Positions 1 to 9,082 of a stretch of DNA of 64,000 bases are shown piece after piece (the stretch's first letter is position 1; the number at the start of each line of letters is the position of its first letter). A model generated the notes under the pieces. That model worked only from the letters and a program-made list of their open reading frames with translations. It did no database searches and was not told the origin of the DNA. A program made the position numbers and the translations under genes. Source of the DNA: Kolteria novifilia (lineage in GTDB: Bacteria; Planctomycetota; Planctomycetia; Kolteriales; Kolteriaceae); the NCBI GenBank assembly GCA_007748055.1, contig CP036279.1, positions 5,890,001 to 5,954,000 on the forward strand, written 5' to 3'.

Positions 1-573
1 CACTCGCGCGGCAGCAACCTCCCGCTGCATGGTCGCGGTTACACGACTTCCGAGGGAGCCTTTCGTGTCCCCACCGTCATGTGGTGGCCTGGAACCGTCC
101 CGGCCGGTACCGTCTGCACGGAGCTTTGCTCGACCATGGATCTCTTGCCGACCTTCGCCCATCTCGCCGGCGGCAAGGAACCTCAGGATCGGGTCATCGA
201 CGGCCACGACATTACCGCGTTAATCGAAGGCAAGCCGGGGGCCAAGTCCCCCTACGAGGCCTTCTACTACTACAACGCCGATCAGCTCCAAGCGGTCCGA
301 AGCGGCCCCTGGAAGCTCTTTCTCCCACTCGATTCCTTCCGGAGCCATCCGCATTTCAAGAAGGGCGAGTCGTCCGAACCACTCCTCTTCAACGTCGTCG
401 AGGATATCGGCTCGACCAAGAACGTCGCGACGAGTCATCCCGAGGTCGTCGCCCGACTGACAGAACTGGCCGAGCGAGCCCGGAAGGAACTAGGTGACCA
501 AGGCCGTCCAGGTCAGCAACAACGACCACTTGGCCAAGTCGAGACGCCGACGCCACGGCTCTTGAGCCAATGA
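1..573 (+). CDS. Sulfatase, C-terminal part (5' end outside window)
   Basis: The frame is open from base 1, so this is the tail (about 190 residues) of a longer protein. The visible part has the late-sulfatase signature: a GAFRVPTVMWWPG segment, then STMDLLPTFAHLAG, then a domain with EAFYYYNADQLQAVRSGPWK followed by residues typical of the C-terminal antiparallel sheet. This is the usual C-terminal half of type I formylglycine-dependent sulfatases, which hydrolyse sulfate esters, often on sulfated polysaccharides in planctomycetes. The catalytic C/S-x-P-x-R motif lies upstream of the window, so activity and export cannot be judged. It is convergent with the small lipoprotein gene that follows. 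Confidence 0.85.
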   Translation, partial: HSRGSNLPLHGRGYTTSEGAFRVPTVMWWPGTVPAGTVCTELCSTMDLLPTFAHLAGGKEPQDRVIDGHDITALIEGKPGAKSPYEAFYYYNADQLQAVRSGPWKLFLPLDSFRSHPHFKKGESSEPLLFNVVEDIGSTKNVATSHPEVVARLTELAERARKELGDQGRPGQQQRPLGQVETPTPRLLSQ

Positions 574-594
574 GGCCGTCGCGGCCGGCTGAGA

Positions 595-798
595 TCATTT
601 CGTCGGCCGAAGGGAGAGTAGCCCACGTTCGGACTGTTCATCCATCCCTGACGACGTCGTGGCGGAGACGGGTGATCCTTCAATGGAGCAACTTCCGCTT
701 CCACAGCGATGGCAACCGCGATGGTGTCCGCAGCCGACGAGGACCATCCCCAAGACTCCCATCGCCACCCAACTCACGATCATGCGCATCATCGCCAT
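595..798 (-). CDS. Small His/Cys-rich lipoprotein (67 aa), hypothetical
   Basis: I chose the start at the MAMMRM cluster because a run of G residues (Shine-Dalgarno-like) lies just upstream and because translation from there gives a clean lipoprotein signal: a hydrophobic stretch ending in the lipobox LVGC. The mature part begins CGHHRGCHRCGSGSCS, with three His and four Cys in 16 residues, and continues with a polar tail. It would be a lipid-anchored exported peptide, possibly metal binding (inference). I do not recognise a family. It is convergent with the sulfatase and divergent from the TPR gene. An upstream in-frame start at 921 would make a 108-aa version with the signal sequence buried, which is less likely. 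Confidence 0.5.
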   Translation of the reverse strand: MAMMRMIVSWVAMGVLGMVLVGCGHHRGCHRCGSGSCSIEGSPVSATTSSGMDEQSERGLLSLRPTK

Positions 799-1004
799 CC
801 CCCCCCCATTCCCCGAGGATTCCTCGAACTCGGATTCCGTTCCGCTGACGTGGGGAGCTATCGGCGATCGAGCCAAAACACTCGGTGAGCCAGGACACAC
901 TTGGAACTGCTTGGACTCCATTCGGTTGATCGACCCAGAACCCGGGAGGCATTGTTGCTACGATGCGATAGTCGTCACTCAATGTCCGTGTGGAAGCGAA
1001 TCCC

Positions 1005-2408
1005 ATGACGAACTGCTTGCGAACATCGCTCGTGCTCCTGTCGGTTGCTGGCCTGCCCAGCGTCGCTCGGCTGGACGAATCGTCGGAAACCGATGCTCGG
1101 GAGGAGGCCTTTCAGCGAATTGAGTCCCTATCGGGGAAACGCTACCTCGAAGGGGGACAGGAAGCGGAGTGGAAGCGACTCGTCACGCGCATGGTTCAAC
1201 GTGATCCGCGAGATCCGAGAGCCCTCTACTGGCAAGCCGATTGGCATGATCGCCACGAACAGATCGACGAGGCGACCCGGATCTGGCATTCGATGGTCGA
1301 TGACCCCACCAGGGCCAACTCGACCTTCGCGTCGCGAGCCGCAGCTCGCTTGGCCAGTCTCGAACTCGCCGAGGGAGATGCCGCGGGGGCGGTCGATTGG
1401 GCCCGCAAGGCGGTCGCCTGGAATCCCCACAACGTTGAAGCGTTACAAACGCTGCTCGACGCATCCCTACGACTCGGCGGTCTCGAGGAGATGGCGACGA
1501 CGATCGCCGCGTCGGCCAGGGGGAGCAAGCCCGATGAACTGGCGATCCCGGCAATGTACGGCGAGTTGCTCGTTCGGCTTGGCCGTTGGGACGACGTTTC
1601 CCGGTGGCTCGACGAGCAAGAGCGGGTCGCGGAACGCGAGCCGATCGCCCTCCACCTGCGCGCTTCGCTCGCGGAGATGCGAGGTCGTCCCCAGGAGGCG
1701 TTCGCACTCCACTTTCTCGCCTCGGAGATGGGCCCCGCTCAACTTCCCTTCGTCCAACGTTCCTACGACATCGTCGGCAAACTGGTCAATGGAGCGAACG
1801 TCTCCGAGAACGACCACAGTTGGCCCTACCTCGTTTGGCTTGCGTCGGCACCGGAAACCGCCGGTCAGGCGATCGCCGGGCTCAAGGCATTCGAACCGTC
1901 CACGCCCGCCGAGAAGCTCGTTCGCCAACATCTTCTCGCCCGCTCGCACGAGCGGCTTGGCCAGGTCGACGAGGCGACGTCGGCATGGAACAGGGCGCTC
2001 GAGCTGAGACCGAACTATGTCCCCGCGCTGGTCGCTCTTCAGAACATCCACGAGTCGCAAGGGAATCGAGAACAAGCGACCAAGCTCGGTGACCAAGCCC
2101 ATCGGATCGCCCCGGAGAGTCGGATCGTCCGACAACACGACGCCCTGGGCGTGGAGTTGGAAGCCGTCCCGGATGGTGTTCGTATCCACGCGTTGGCGAA
2201 AGAGAGTCCCTTCTATCAGGCTGGGTTGCGCCCCGGCATGGTCCTGACGGAACTCGATCGCGAGCCACTCGGCGAACTCGAGCCCTCACGGCGATTCCAA
2301 GTCGTGCGGACGTTCGGCGGCGGGCGGTTTCGGGCTCTCGACACCAAGGGAAAACCGATCACAGGCGAGATCGACTACCTCTTTCCCGAGTACCAACCAC
2401 CCCGTTAA
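1005..2408 (+). CDS. Exported TPR-repeat protein with C-terminal PDZ-like domain
   Basis: The ATG at 1005 is preceded by GGAAG eight bases upstream and gives a signal peptide (MTNCLRTSLVLLSVAGLPSV). A GTG at 990 is the alternative. The body is a run of helical tetratricopeptide-like repeats: residues around YWQADWHDRHEQIDEATRIW, then ASLELAEGDAAGAVDWARKA, and near the end LARSHERLGQVDEATSAWNR. The last ~70 residues (GVRIHALAKESPFYQAGLRPGMVLTELD) are the carboxylate-binding half of a PDZ-like fold, as in HtrA-type proteins, but no protease domain is present. It is probably a periplasmic scaffolding protein; partner unknown. It is monocistronic and ends at a strong hairpin. Confidence 0.8.
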   Translation: MTNCLRTSLVLLSVAGLPSVARLDESSETDAREEAFQRIESLSGKRYLEGGQEAEWKRLVTRMVQRDPRDPRALYWQADWHDRHEQIDEATRIWHSMVDDPTRANSTFASRAAARLASLELAEGDAAGAVDWARKAVAWNPHNVEALQTLLDASLRLGGLEEMATTIAASARGSKPDELAIPAMYGELLVRLGRWDDVSRWLDEQERVAEREPIALHLRASLAEMRGRPQEAFALHFLASEMGPAQLPFVQRSYDIVGKLVNGANVSENDHSWPYLVWLASAPETAGQAIAGLKAFEPSTPAEKLVRQHLLARSHERLGQVDEATSAWNRALELRPNYVPALVALQNIHESQGNREQATKLGDQAHRIAPESRIVRQHDALGVELEAVPDGVRIHALAKESPFYQAGLRPGMVLTELDREPLGELEPSRRFQVVRTFGGGRFRALDTKGKPITGEIDYLFPEYQPPR

Positions 2409-2413
2409 CGCAA

Positions 2414-2449
2414 CGATGCCACCGGCGCTAGGTAGCGCCGATGGCATCG
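2414..2449. terminator. 16-bp hairpin between convergent genes
   Basis: Two arms of 16 bases (CGATGCCACCGGCGCT and its complement with one mismatch) flank a four-base loop, between the ends of the TPR gene and the RNase E/G gene. It has no U-tract, so it may be a bidirectional attenuating structure or a palindromic repeat. A 16-base direct duplication (GCTAGCGACGGTCACG, twice) lies just beyond it, overlapping the end of the RNase gene. Confidence 0.45.
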
Positions 2450-2506
2450 TATGACCCCTGTTCGCACTCAAGCCGAGACAACCGTTGCTAGCGACGGTCA
2501 CGACCG

Positions 2507-5368
2507 CTAGCGACGGTCACGGCGCAACGGCCGGCCATTGGTATCGGTCGGGTTGTCATTGCCGTCGAAGCAACTCAACTCAACCTCCTCTGGCGACTTC
2601 ATCTCGCGCCCGACGATGGTGAGGGCGACCTTCCAGTTTTGCTCGATCTCGACCAGTTCATGACGCTTGTTGTTCTGCAAGTAGGTCGCGATGTCGGGAT
2701 CGACGACCAACTCCATGCGATGGACCCGCCCCCGCTGGCCGACGAACGTCAACATGCGGATGCAGTCGATCGCCATGCTTTCGACGGTCTTGATCTGTCC
2801 TGAACCGCGACACATCGGACATTCGCGGTAGAGGCTGCGCTTCAGCGACGGCCGGATCCGTTGCCGGGTCATCTCCACCAGGCCGAACGCCGACATCCGC
2901 AAGATCTTGGTGCGGGCCCGGTCCCGTTTGACCGCGTCGCGAAGGGCCTGCTCGACCGAACGGCGATGACGGTCCTCTCGCATGTCGATGAAGTCGTTGA
3001 CGATCACCCCACCGAGGTCGCGAAGGCGCAACTGCCTGGCGATCTCCTTCGCGGCGGCGAGATTCATCTGGTAGGCGGTCTCCTCCGCATTGTCGTCGGC
3101 GCGGAAGTTGCCGCTGTTGACGTCGATCGCCACCAGGGCCTCCGACTGGTCGATCACGATCGATCCACCCTGCGGGAGGGGAACGGTCCGTTCCTGAATG
3201 CGGGAGATCTCCTCCTCGATCTTAAAGTGGTGAAAGAGCGGCTCGGGCTTCTCGTAGAGCTTCAGCCGATTCACGTAGCGCGGCATCACCTGCTGGAGGA
3301 ACTCACGAGCTCGCTCGTAGGCGCTCGGCTCGTCGATCCAGATCGTGTTGATGTCGGACGAGAAGATATCCCGAATCGTCCGAATGATCATGTCGCTCTC
3401 TTGGTAGATCACCGCGGGAGAGCGCTGCGACTTGATCCGTTTGACGACGACTTCCCAGAGCCGCACGAGGTAGGACATGTCGCGTTCGAGCTCGCGTTTG
3501 GTCCGCTCGACGCCGGCGGTGCGAACGATGAAGCCGACATTCTCCGGGCGTTCGATCCCCTGCACCATGTCCCGCAACTGCCGACGCTGTTCGTCGTCGG
3601 CGATCTTTCGCGAGACGCCGACGCGATTGAGGCCCGGCATCAGGACCAGGTAGCGACCGGGGATGCTGACGTACGTGCTGAGCGTCGGTCCCTTGTTGCC
3701 AAGCCCTTCCTTGATGACTTGAACCAGGACCTCTTGGCCGCGACGGAAGATGTCTTGGATGGGCGGACGTTCCCGGGGACGGCGTGGATTGCCGCGCGGA
3801 CGGCCGTTCGAACGACCATTGGACCGGCCACGACGATTCCCCGAACGCGACCGCGGCCCGGAAGGAACGAAGTCGTCGTCGTCATCGTCGTCGACCGAAT
3901 CCTCCTCGATCTGGAAGTCCTGGGAATCGTCTTCGTCGTCGGCGGGATTGGAATCGGCGGCATCGGACGTCCCATTGGACTGCTCCGCCGAAGCGGCCTG
4001 CTCGTCGCTGTTCTCGTCCGACTTCGGCTTTCTGCGCCGTCCCCCGCGTCGTCGGCGCCGACGACGCTTGGGGGCACCATCCTCGCTCGACGCTTCGGCG
4101 GCGACGCCGGATTCCTCTTGTTCGCCCTCCTCATCCGACCCGGAGTCGTCATCCGACTCGGAGTCGTCGTCCGACGAATCCGCAACCGACTCGGAGTCGT
4201 CGTCCGACGAATCCGCAACCGATTCGGGCTTGGTCCCAGCGTCCGAGTCGTCGTCCTCCGAGGAGTCCCCGTCCTCGTCCTCGTCGGCATCGACGTCGTC
4301 GTCGGAAGTCTCGATCACGACGTCGGAAGCTTCCTCTTTCTCACCTCGCTCCGGTTCGCTCAGGTCGAGATCGTCGAAGAGGCCTTCGCCGAACCCACCG
4401 TCGTCGTCATCATCGTCCTCGGTCCGGCGGGGCACGCCCGGCTGGGTCTCGATGGGCGGATCCCCGTCCTCGGGGTCATCCTCGCCACTCGCGGACGCTT
4501 CGCCGCCGAAGCTCAGGTTCTCGTCGTCGTCCTCGTCGGAATCGTCATCCGAGTCGTCGTCGACATCCCGATTGGCGGCCGCTCCCTCCTCGAAGATGCC
4601 GAGCCCGAACGAATCGTCGTCTTCGTCGTCTTCATCCTCCCCTTCTTCCTCGTCATGGGGTGCCGGGACCTCTTCGGGCTCGACACGAGCGGTGACGACC
4701 ACTTCCTCTTCGCTCGACTCGTCCCGCGAGGTCTCTTCCTCGTCTTGAGGCGATTCGTCGACGACCTCCTCGACGTCAATTTCGAAGTCCTCGAGATCGG
4801 GCAGTGGCGACTCTTCCTGGGCCTCACTCTTCTCGGACGAATCCTGTTGCTCGCTGGCGTCGGCGTCCTTGTTCGGGCCGCGGCCACCGCGACGGCGTCG
4901 ACGACGACGGCGTTTGGGGCGTGACTGCTCGTCGGTGGAGGACGAGGACTCGGCGTCCGGGGGTCCCGCATCGTCCACGGAGTCATCGTCCGCGGAGTCA
5001 TCGTCGTCGCTGGTCGACTCGACGTCGATCACGACGTCTTCGGGATCGAGGTCGCGCGAGGATCGGCCGCCGCTCGGCTTCGTGCCCGGTTCGCAGCTCT
5101 TGAGCAAGGCGTCGATGCCGCTGCCGCCTTCGAAGTAGAAGGGATCGACATCGGAGATGTGCAGAAACCCGTTGCGGCCGACACCGAAGTCAACAAAAGC
5201 CGCTTGAATGCTCGGCTCGATGTTGACGATCTTTCCCTTGTAGATGTTGCCGACGAACCCTTCGTTCGATTCACGTTCCAAATAAAGCTCTTCCAGGATC
5301 CCGTCTTCGAGGATCGCGATCCTGGTCTCCTCCGGTTGGAGGACGTTGATGAGCATTTCCTTCTTCAT
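2507..5368 (-). CDS. rne: Ribonuclease E/G with giant acidic insertion in the S1 domain
   Basis: The start at MKKEMLINVLQPEE aligns with the known N-terminus of RNase E (MKRMLINATQQEE); 12 codons upstream are open but unlikely. The N-terminal S1 domain begins normally (GFVGNIYKGKIVNIEP...AAFVDFG...GFLHISDV) to about residue 80. An insert of about 445 residues (~88-533) follows, made mostly of D, E and S, with two long Arg/Gly blocks and repeated ESVADSSDDDS units. The S1 fold resumes at RPPIQDIFRRGQEVLVQV. The 5' sensor, DNase-I-like catalytic region (IDVNSGNF, NDFIDM) and Zn-link CPMCRGSG are intact. The long disordered C-terminal degradosome tail of E. coli RNase E is absent. The enzyme cleaves single-stranded RNA in mRNA decay and rRNA maturation. 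It is last in the PTS-linked gene run, 125 bases after DUF2344. The symbol could equally be rng. Confidence 0.92.
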   Translation of the reverse strand: MKKEMLINVLQPEETRIAILEDGILEELYLERESNEGFVGNIYKGKIVNIEPSIQAAFVDFGVGRNGFLHISDVDPFYFEGGSGIDALLKSCEPGTKPSGGRSSRDLDPEDVVIDVESTSDDDDSADDDSVDDAGPPDAESSSSTDEQSRPKRRRRRRRRGGRGPNKDADASEQQDSSEKSEAQEESPLPDLEDFEIDVEEVVDESPQDEEETSRDESSEEEVVVTARVEPEEVPAPHDEEEGEDEDDEDDDSFGLGIFEEGAAANRDVDDDSDDDSDEDDDENLSFGGEASASGEDDPEDGDPPIETQPGVPRRTEDDDDDDGGFGEGLFDDLDLSEPERGEKEEASDVVIETSDDDVDADEDEDGDSSEDDDSDAGTKPESVADSSDDDSESVADSSDDDSESDDDSGSDEEGEQEESGVAAEASSEDGAPKRRRRRRRGGRRRKPKSDENSDEQAASAEQSNGTSDAADSNPADDEDDSQDFQIEEDSVDDDDDDDFVPSGPRSRSGNRRGRSNGRSNGRPRGNPRRPRERPPIQDIFRRGQEVLVQVIKEGLGNKGPTLSTYVSIPGRYLVLMPGLNRVGVSRKIADDEQRRQLRDMVQGIERPENVGFIVRTAGVERTKRELERDMSYLVRLWEVVVKRIKSQRSPAVIYQESDMIIRTIRDIFSSDINTIWIDEPSAYERAREFLQQVMPRYVNRLKLYEKPEPLFHHFKIEEEISRIQERTVPLPQGGSIVIDQSEALVAIDVNSGNFRADDNAEETAYQMNLAAAKEIARQLRLRDLGGVIVNDFIDMREDRHRRSVEQALRDAVKRDRARTKILRMSAFGLVEMTRQRIRPSLKRSLYRECPMCRGSGQIKTVESMAIDCIRMLTFVGQRGRVHRMELVVDPDIATYLQNNKRHELVEIEQNWKVALTIVGREMKSPEEVELSCFDGNDNPTDTNGRPLRRDRR

Positions 5369-5493
5369 TCGCGGAAACCCTTTGGCTTGTGCCGTCGCCA
5401 ACACGTCGACGGCGCCGGAGGCGCGTCGTCATGTCGGCAGCGCCGCGAGTCCGTGACCGATGATGGGTCGCCGGAGGCGCGGAGGTACTTGTT

Positions 5494-6213
5494 TCAACCA
5501 TGTCCCGGCGCTGCGCCGTGACGCGGCGCCTCGGCCAATTCCACGCGAGAACGGACCAGGACGGCTCCTTGCTCGGTCGCATGATCGAGCCCAAGCAAGG
5601 AGAGAATCTCTTCAGGACGCGCCGTCCCCTTCTCGGTCACCGCGGTCCGGAAGCGGACCTGGTGATCGTCGACGGCAAGGTCCAACAGCCAGGGACGAAG
5701 ATCGATCGTGCGATCCGGTTTGCCCGGACGCCGCCGATGTGTCTCCAGCGTCGATGCGGCCAACGCCTCGGTCGCGAGTTCGCGCAGTGGCGCGGACGGC
5801 GTCCCGGGAGGTAGCTGCAAAGAGTACTCAACCGCCGTCACGCGCGCCCGCTCCTTCGAGGGATGACGCGTGACGCTCACAATCTCGAGGCCCGGCACGG
5901 CCTGCCGTCTCAAGGCCTCATCGACTGATTCCAACGGTGGCATCGGTGCCAACTCGACTTCAATGATCTCATCGCGTCCCTCGATGCCCAACCCAAGCGA
6001 GAGCGGGCTCGAGACGCGCGGCTTAGGGTGAAACCCCTCAGAATAACGCAGCGGAAGCTGTGTCCGCCGTAGGAGTCGTTCCCAACACTGCAAAAGGTCT
6101 TGATGACCGATGAAACGAAGTGGTCCGACTTTCCGAAAGCGGATGCGAACCTTCTCGCGAATCGCGTTCGCATGGGGAAGTGGCGCTTGCGCCAATGGCT
6201 CAGTCCATTTCAT
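5494..6213 (-). CDS. DUF2344 / TIGR03936 radical-SAM-linked protein
   Basis: The start at MKWTEPLAQAP lies inside the last codons of ptsI (14-base overlap), indicating translational coupling; a longer in-frame extension to 6321 is unlikely. The N-terminal half has the family signature: RIRFRKVGPLRFIGHQDLLQCWERLLRR, then LPLRYSEGFHPKPRVSSPLSLGLG. A more variable C-terminal half of about 110 residues follows. The family is usually fused or adjacent to a B12-binding radical SAM protein and is often next to RNase E/G; here the RNase gene is next but no radical SAM gene is visible. The function is not established; a link to RNA metabolism is inferred from conserved neighbourhood only. Confidence 0.82.
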   Translation of the reverse strand: MKWTEPLAQAPLPHANAIREKVRIRFRKVGPLRFIGHQDLLQCWERLLRRTQLPLRYSEGFHPKPRVSSPLSLGLGIEGRDEIIEVELAPMPPLESVDEALRRQAVPGLEIVSVTRHPSKERARVTAVEYSLQLPPGTPSAPLRELATEALAASTLETHRRRPGKPDRTIDLRPWLLDLAVDDHQVRFRTAVTEKGTARPEEILSLLGLDHATEQGAVLVRSRVELAEAPRHGAAPGHG

Positions 6214-7951
6214 CGACAAACTCGGGGACAACTCGGCGCGTTCGATCCCGTAGGAAACTCGTGATTTCGCTCGCGGAGTCCAAACGCAACACTCGTCCCG
6301 CAACCCTTTTAGCATCCTCAAGGCTCACGGAGCGAATGATTTTCTTGATTTCCGGGATGTTGTGCGGCGCGACGCTGAACTGCCTCAGTCCCAGCCCAAG
6401 CAGCAGCGGCGTGTAAATCGGGTCGCCACTCATCTCTCCACAAAGGCTGCAATCGACGCCGTGCCGATTCGCCGCCTTGATGATCTCGCGCAACAGACGG
6501 ATCACCGCCGGGTCCGAGGCGTTGAAGAGCGACGCCACCGTCTCGTTGGTGCGATCGACCGCCAAGGTGTACTGAATCAGATCGTTGGTGCCGATCGAAA
6601 AGAAGTCGACGTGACGCGCGAAGCGATCGGCCATCACCGCGGCCGAGGGAACTTCCATCATCATGCCGACGGGAAGATCCTTGCGGAAGGGGATGCCGAG
6701 TTCCTGGAGATCCTCCATCACGTCGGCCAAGACCATTCGCGCCCGCTTGAATTCCATCAAGGTGCTGATCAGCGGGAACATGATCCGCGCATCGCCCAGA
6801 ACGCTCGCGCGCAGGAGCGCCCGAAGCTGCGTCTTGAACATCGGCAAGTTCTTCAGCGCCAACCGAATGCTGCGCAGGCCGAGCACCGGGTTGTTCTCCG
6901 CCGAGGCGCCGTCCTGATGGGGCTTGTCCGCCCCTAGGTCGAGAGTCCTGAAGATGACCGGCCGATCGGGACCGACCGTCTTGAGCACCGCCGCGTAAGC
7001 CTCGTACTGTTCTTCCTCGGAGGGAGCGGCGCTCTTGCTGTTGAGGTAGAGGAACTCGGTGCGGTAGAGCCCGATTCCCTCGGCGCCACGCTCGAGCGCG
7101 TGCTTGGCTTCCTCGGGGAACTCGATATTGGCCGAGAGGGTGACGCGGCAGCCATCAGTCGTTTCCGCCGGCAGATCCCGCAGCTTCCCCAAGCTCTCCT
7201 TGAAGCGCTGGAAATCGCGAACGCTGGTCCGGTAGCGATGAAGCATCGGCTCGTCGGGAGCGATGATCATCACGCCGTGGTTGCCGTCGACAATGACGGT
7301 TTGGTCGTGCTCGAGGCTTTCGGGGAAGCGGCCGATGCCGACGATCGCGGGAATCTCAAGGGCTCCGGCGATGATCGCGGTGTGGCTGGTCTGTCCACCC
7401 GCCTCGGTGACGATGCCCTTGACGAATTTGGGATCGAACGAGACGGTTTGCGTCGGCGTGAGGTCGTGGGCCAGGACGATGACTTCTCGGTCAATCTCCT
7501 CGATCGGGGCCCGATCGCCGGCCAGACGCGCGAGGATCTGCCGCTCGATGTCGAGCATGTCCTCGGCACGATCGCGGAAGTGGGAGTTCTCCATGCCGCG
7601 AAAGAAGCTGGCATACTTCTGCAGGACGCTTCGGACGGCGAACTCGACGCTGCAACCCCGCTTCTCGATCCGTTCGACGACCATCGAGCGCAGATGCGGG
7701 TCGCAGATCATGCGACGGTGGGCCTCGAAGATGGTGGCGACCTCGGGGCCGACCTTCTCGCTGACGACTTGAGCGTTGCTGGCGATCTCGTTGGAGAGTT
7801 CGGAGAGACAGCGATCGAGGCGTTCGATCTCTTCGGGAATGCGTTGGCTGGGGACGTAGAGGGACCGGATCTGCATGCCTTGACGGTCAAGCGTCAGGGC
7901 GGGACCAATGGCCACGCCTGAAGAAACCGCAATGCCGCGCAGTGTATCCAT
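6200..7951 (-). CDS. ptsI: Phosphoenolpyruvate-protein phosphotransferase (PTS enzyme I)
   Basis: At 583 residues it has normal EI length. The HPr-binding/phospho-His domain carries GGQTSHTAIIAGALEIPAIVG with the phosphorylated His. The C-terminal PEP-binding TIM barrel has LYRTEFLYL, GADKP, the LRSIRLAL region, MMEVPSAA, SIGTNDLIQYTLAVDR and the active Cys motif SLCGEMSGDP. EI takes phosphate from PEP and gives it to HPr in the cytoplasm. It sits 48 bases downstream of ptsH and overlaps the next gene. No sugar-specific EIIB/C is in the window, so a regulatory relay through PtsN is the natural reading. Confidence 0.96.
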   Translation of the reverse strand: MDTLRGIAVSSGVAIGPALTLDRQGMQIRSLYVPSQRIPEEIERLDRCLSELSNEIASNAQVVSEKVGPEVATIFEAHRRMICDPHLRSMVVERIEKRGCSVEFAVRSVLQKYASFFRGMENSHFRDRAEDMLDIERQILARLAGDRAPIEEIDREVIVLAHDLTPTQTVSFDPKFVKGIVTEAGGQTSHTAIIAGALEIPAIVGIGRFPESLEHDQTVIVDGNHGVMIIAPDEPMLHRYRTSVRDFQRFKESLGKLRDLPAETTDGCRVTLSANIEFPEEAKHALERGAEGIGLYRTEFLYLNSKSAAPSEEEQYEAYAAVLKTVGPDRPVIFRTLDLGADKPHQDGASAENNPVLGLRSIRLALKNLPMFKTQLRALLRASVLGDARIMFPLISTLMEFKRARMVLADVMEDLQELGIPFRKDLPVGMMMEVPSAAVMADRFARHVDFFSIGTNDLIQYTLAVDRTNETVASLFNASDPAVIRLLREIIKAANRHGVDCSLCGEMSGDPIYTPLLLGLGLRQFSVAPHNIPEIKKIIRSVSLEDAKRVAGRVLRLDSASEITSFLRDRTRRVVPEFVDEMD

Positions 7952-7999
7952 GGACTTCGTGTTGTGATCGAAAGGGAAGCGGCGGCGTGGCGACGCGTA

Positions 8000-8356
8000 T
8001 CAGGGACTCGACGGGGCGACCGAGTCGCCATCCATCTCGTCAAATCCCGAGGCAACGAGCTGCGAGAGGCTGATACTGGCCGCTTCCGCATCCGGACCGC
8101 GTGTTTCCAGCACCAGGGCTGTCCCCTCCTCCGCAGAGAGAGATAACAGCTGAAGAATGCTCTTGCCGTCGACCTCGTCGCTTCCCTTTTGAATTGTTAC
8201 GTTGCTTTCAAAGCAGTTCGCTCGCTCAACGAACAGCGACGCGGGTCGGGCGTGCAATCCCATGGAATTGACGATCACGACTTGGGAACGATAGTGGTTG
8301 GCATCGACGCGAACGGGAGTCGGACCTTGCGCATCGCCGTTCACATTTGCCGCCAT
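8000..8356 (-). CDS. ptsH: HPr phosphocarrier protein
   Basis: I chose the internal ATG at 8356 because GGAGGAG lies five bases upstream; the first in-frame ATG at 8395 has no ribosome binding site. The active-site segment NSMGLHARPASLFV carries the EI-phosphorylated His. VDGKSILQLLSLSA contains the Ser corresponding to the HPr-kinase Ser46, so Ser regulation is possible. At about 118 residues it is longer than the usual 85-90: an N-terminal tail of ~20 residues and a C-terminal tail (ASGFDEMDGDSVAPSSP) flank the core. It lies between ptsN and ptsI. Confidence 0.94.
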   Translation of the reverse strand: MAANVNGDAQGPTPVRVDANHYRSQVVIVNSMGLHARPASLFVERANCFESNVTIQKGSDEVDGKSILQLLSLSAEEGTALVLETRGPDAEAASISLSQLVASGFDEMDGDSVAPSSP

Positions 8357-8520
8357 CCCGGCTCCTCCACCTGTCGTGTCCCCCGTCAAATCCATCGCTA
8401 GATCGCTCGCTCGGTTGTAAGATTGCTCGGCCAGTCCCGCCCGGAGAAGACCGTCACGCCTCGCTGGCCCCTTGGGATGCCTAGCCGAAACGTGACCATC
8501 GTTGGACGTCGACCGCGGGT

Positions 8521-8997
8521 CTAGGATTCGAACTTATTGGCGTCCGCCTCGTCGAGGACCTCAATGATATCCTCGTCCTTCTTGGCCTGCCGTAGAAAAC
8601 GGCAAAACATCTCGACGCGCAGATGACGCGAAATATTCTCGAGCGCCCGCAAGTGATCTCCCGGCCGATCGGGGGGAGAGACGAGCAGGAAGATGATGTC
8701 GACCGGTTCGCGATCGATGCTCGCGAAGTCGAGCCCCTTCTTGCTCACGGCGACCGTCCCGACCATCTTGTCGACGCTCGGGTGCTTGGTGTGGGGGACG
8801 GCGACACCGTTGCCGATTCCAGTCGACCCCAACTCTTCGCGTTTCATGATGGCCGCCACGATGCTCTCGAACTCATCGCTCTTGAGTTCGCCGGCATCGG
8901 CGAGGCCTTTGACGATCTCACGAACCGCATCTTCCTTGGTGACGGCTTGCAAGTCGTGGATGACTGCCTCGCGGACAACGAAATCGGCCAGCTTCAT
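8521..8997 (-). CDS. ptsN: PTS EIIA, fructose/nitrogen-regulatory (PtsN) type
   Basis: 158 residues, the usual single-domain EIIA-Ntr size. The phospho-acceptor His lies in [16 protein letters not shown], preceded by the family motif [30 protein letters not shown] is the standard C-terminal helix region. The protein receives phosphate from HPr and normally acts as a regulator (potassium transport, nitrogen or carbon balance) rather than a transporter component. AGAGGAG precedes the ATG. It follows raiA and precedes ptsH, an order like the rpoN-hpf-ptsN clusters of proteobacteria, but rpoN is not here. Confidence 0.93.
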   Translation of the reverse strand: MKLADFVVREAVIHDLQAVTKEDAVREIVKGLADAGELKSDEFESIVAAIMKREELGSTGIGNGVAVPHTKHPSVDKMVGTVAVSKKGLDFASIDREPVDIIFLLVSPPDRPGDHLRALENISRHLRVEMFCRFLRQAKKDEDIIEVLDEADANKFES

Positions 8998-9082
8998 CCG
9001 TTGATTCTCCTCTGGTGGACCGAGTCAATGCTGTCCTTGCTCACGGACGCCTCGGCGCAGCCTCACCCTGTTTCCCTGGTGT

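Noticed and set aside
3750-4748. Plus-strand Ser-rich frame of 332 codons
   Set aside because: Another antisense shadow of the same acidic repeats; no start context and no domain.
2861-4924. Long plus-strand frame (687 codons) rich in Val, Ile, Leu and Arg
   Set aside because: It is the complement of the acidic GAC/GAG/TCG-rich insert of the RNase gene. Low-complexity codon content on one strand removes stops on the other.
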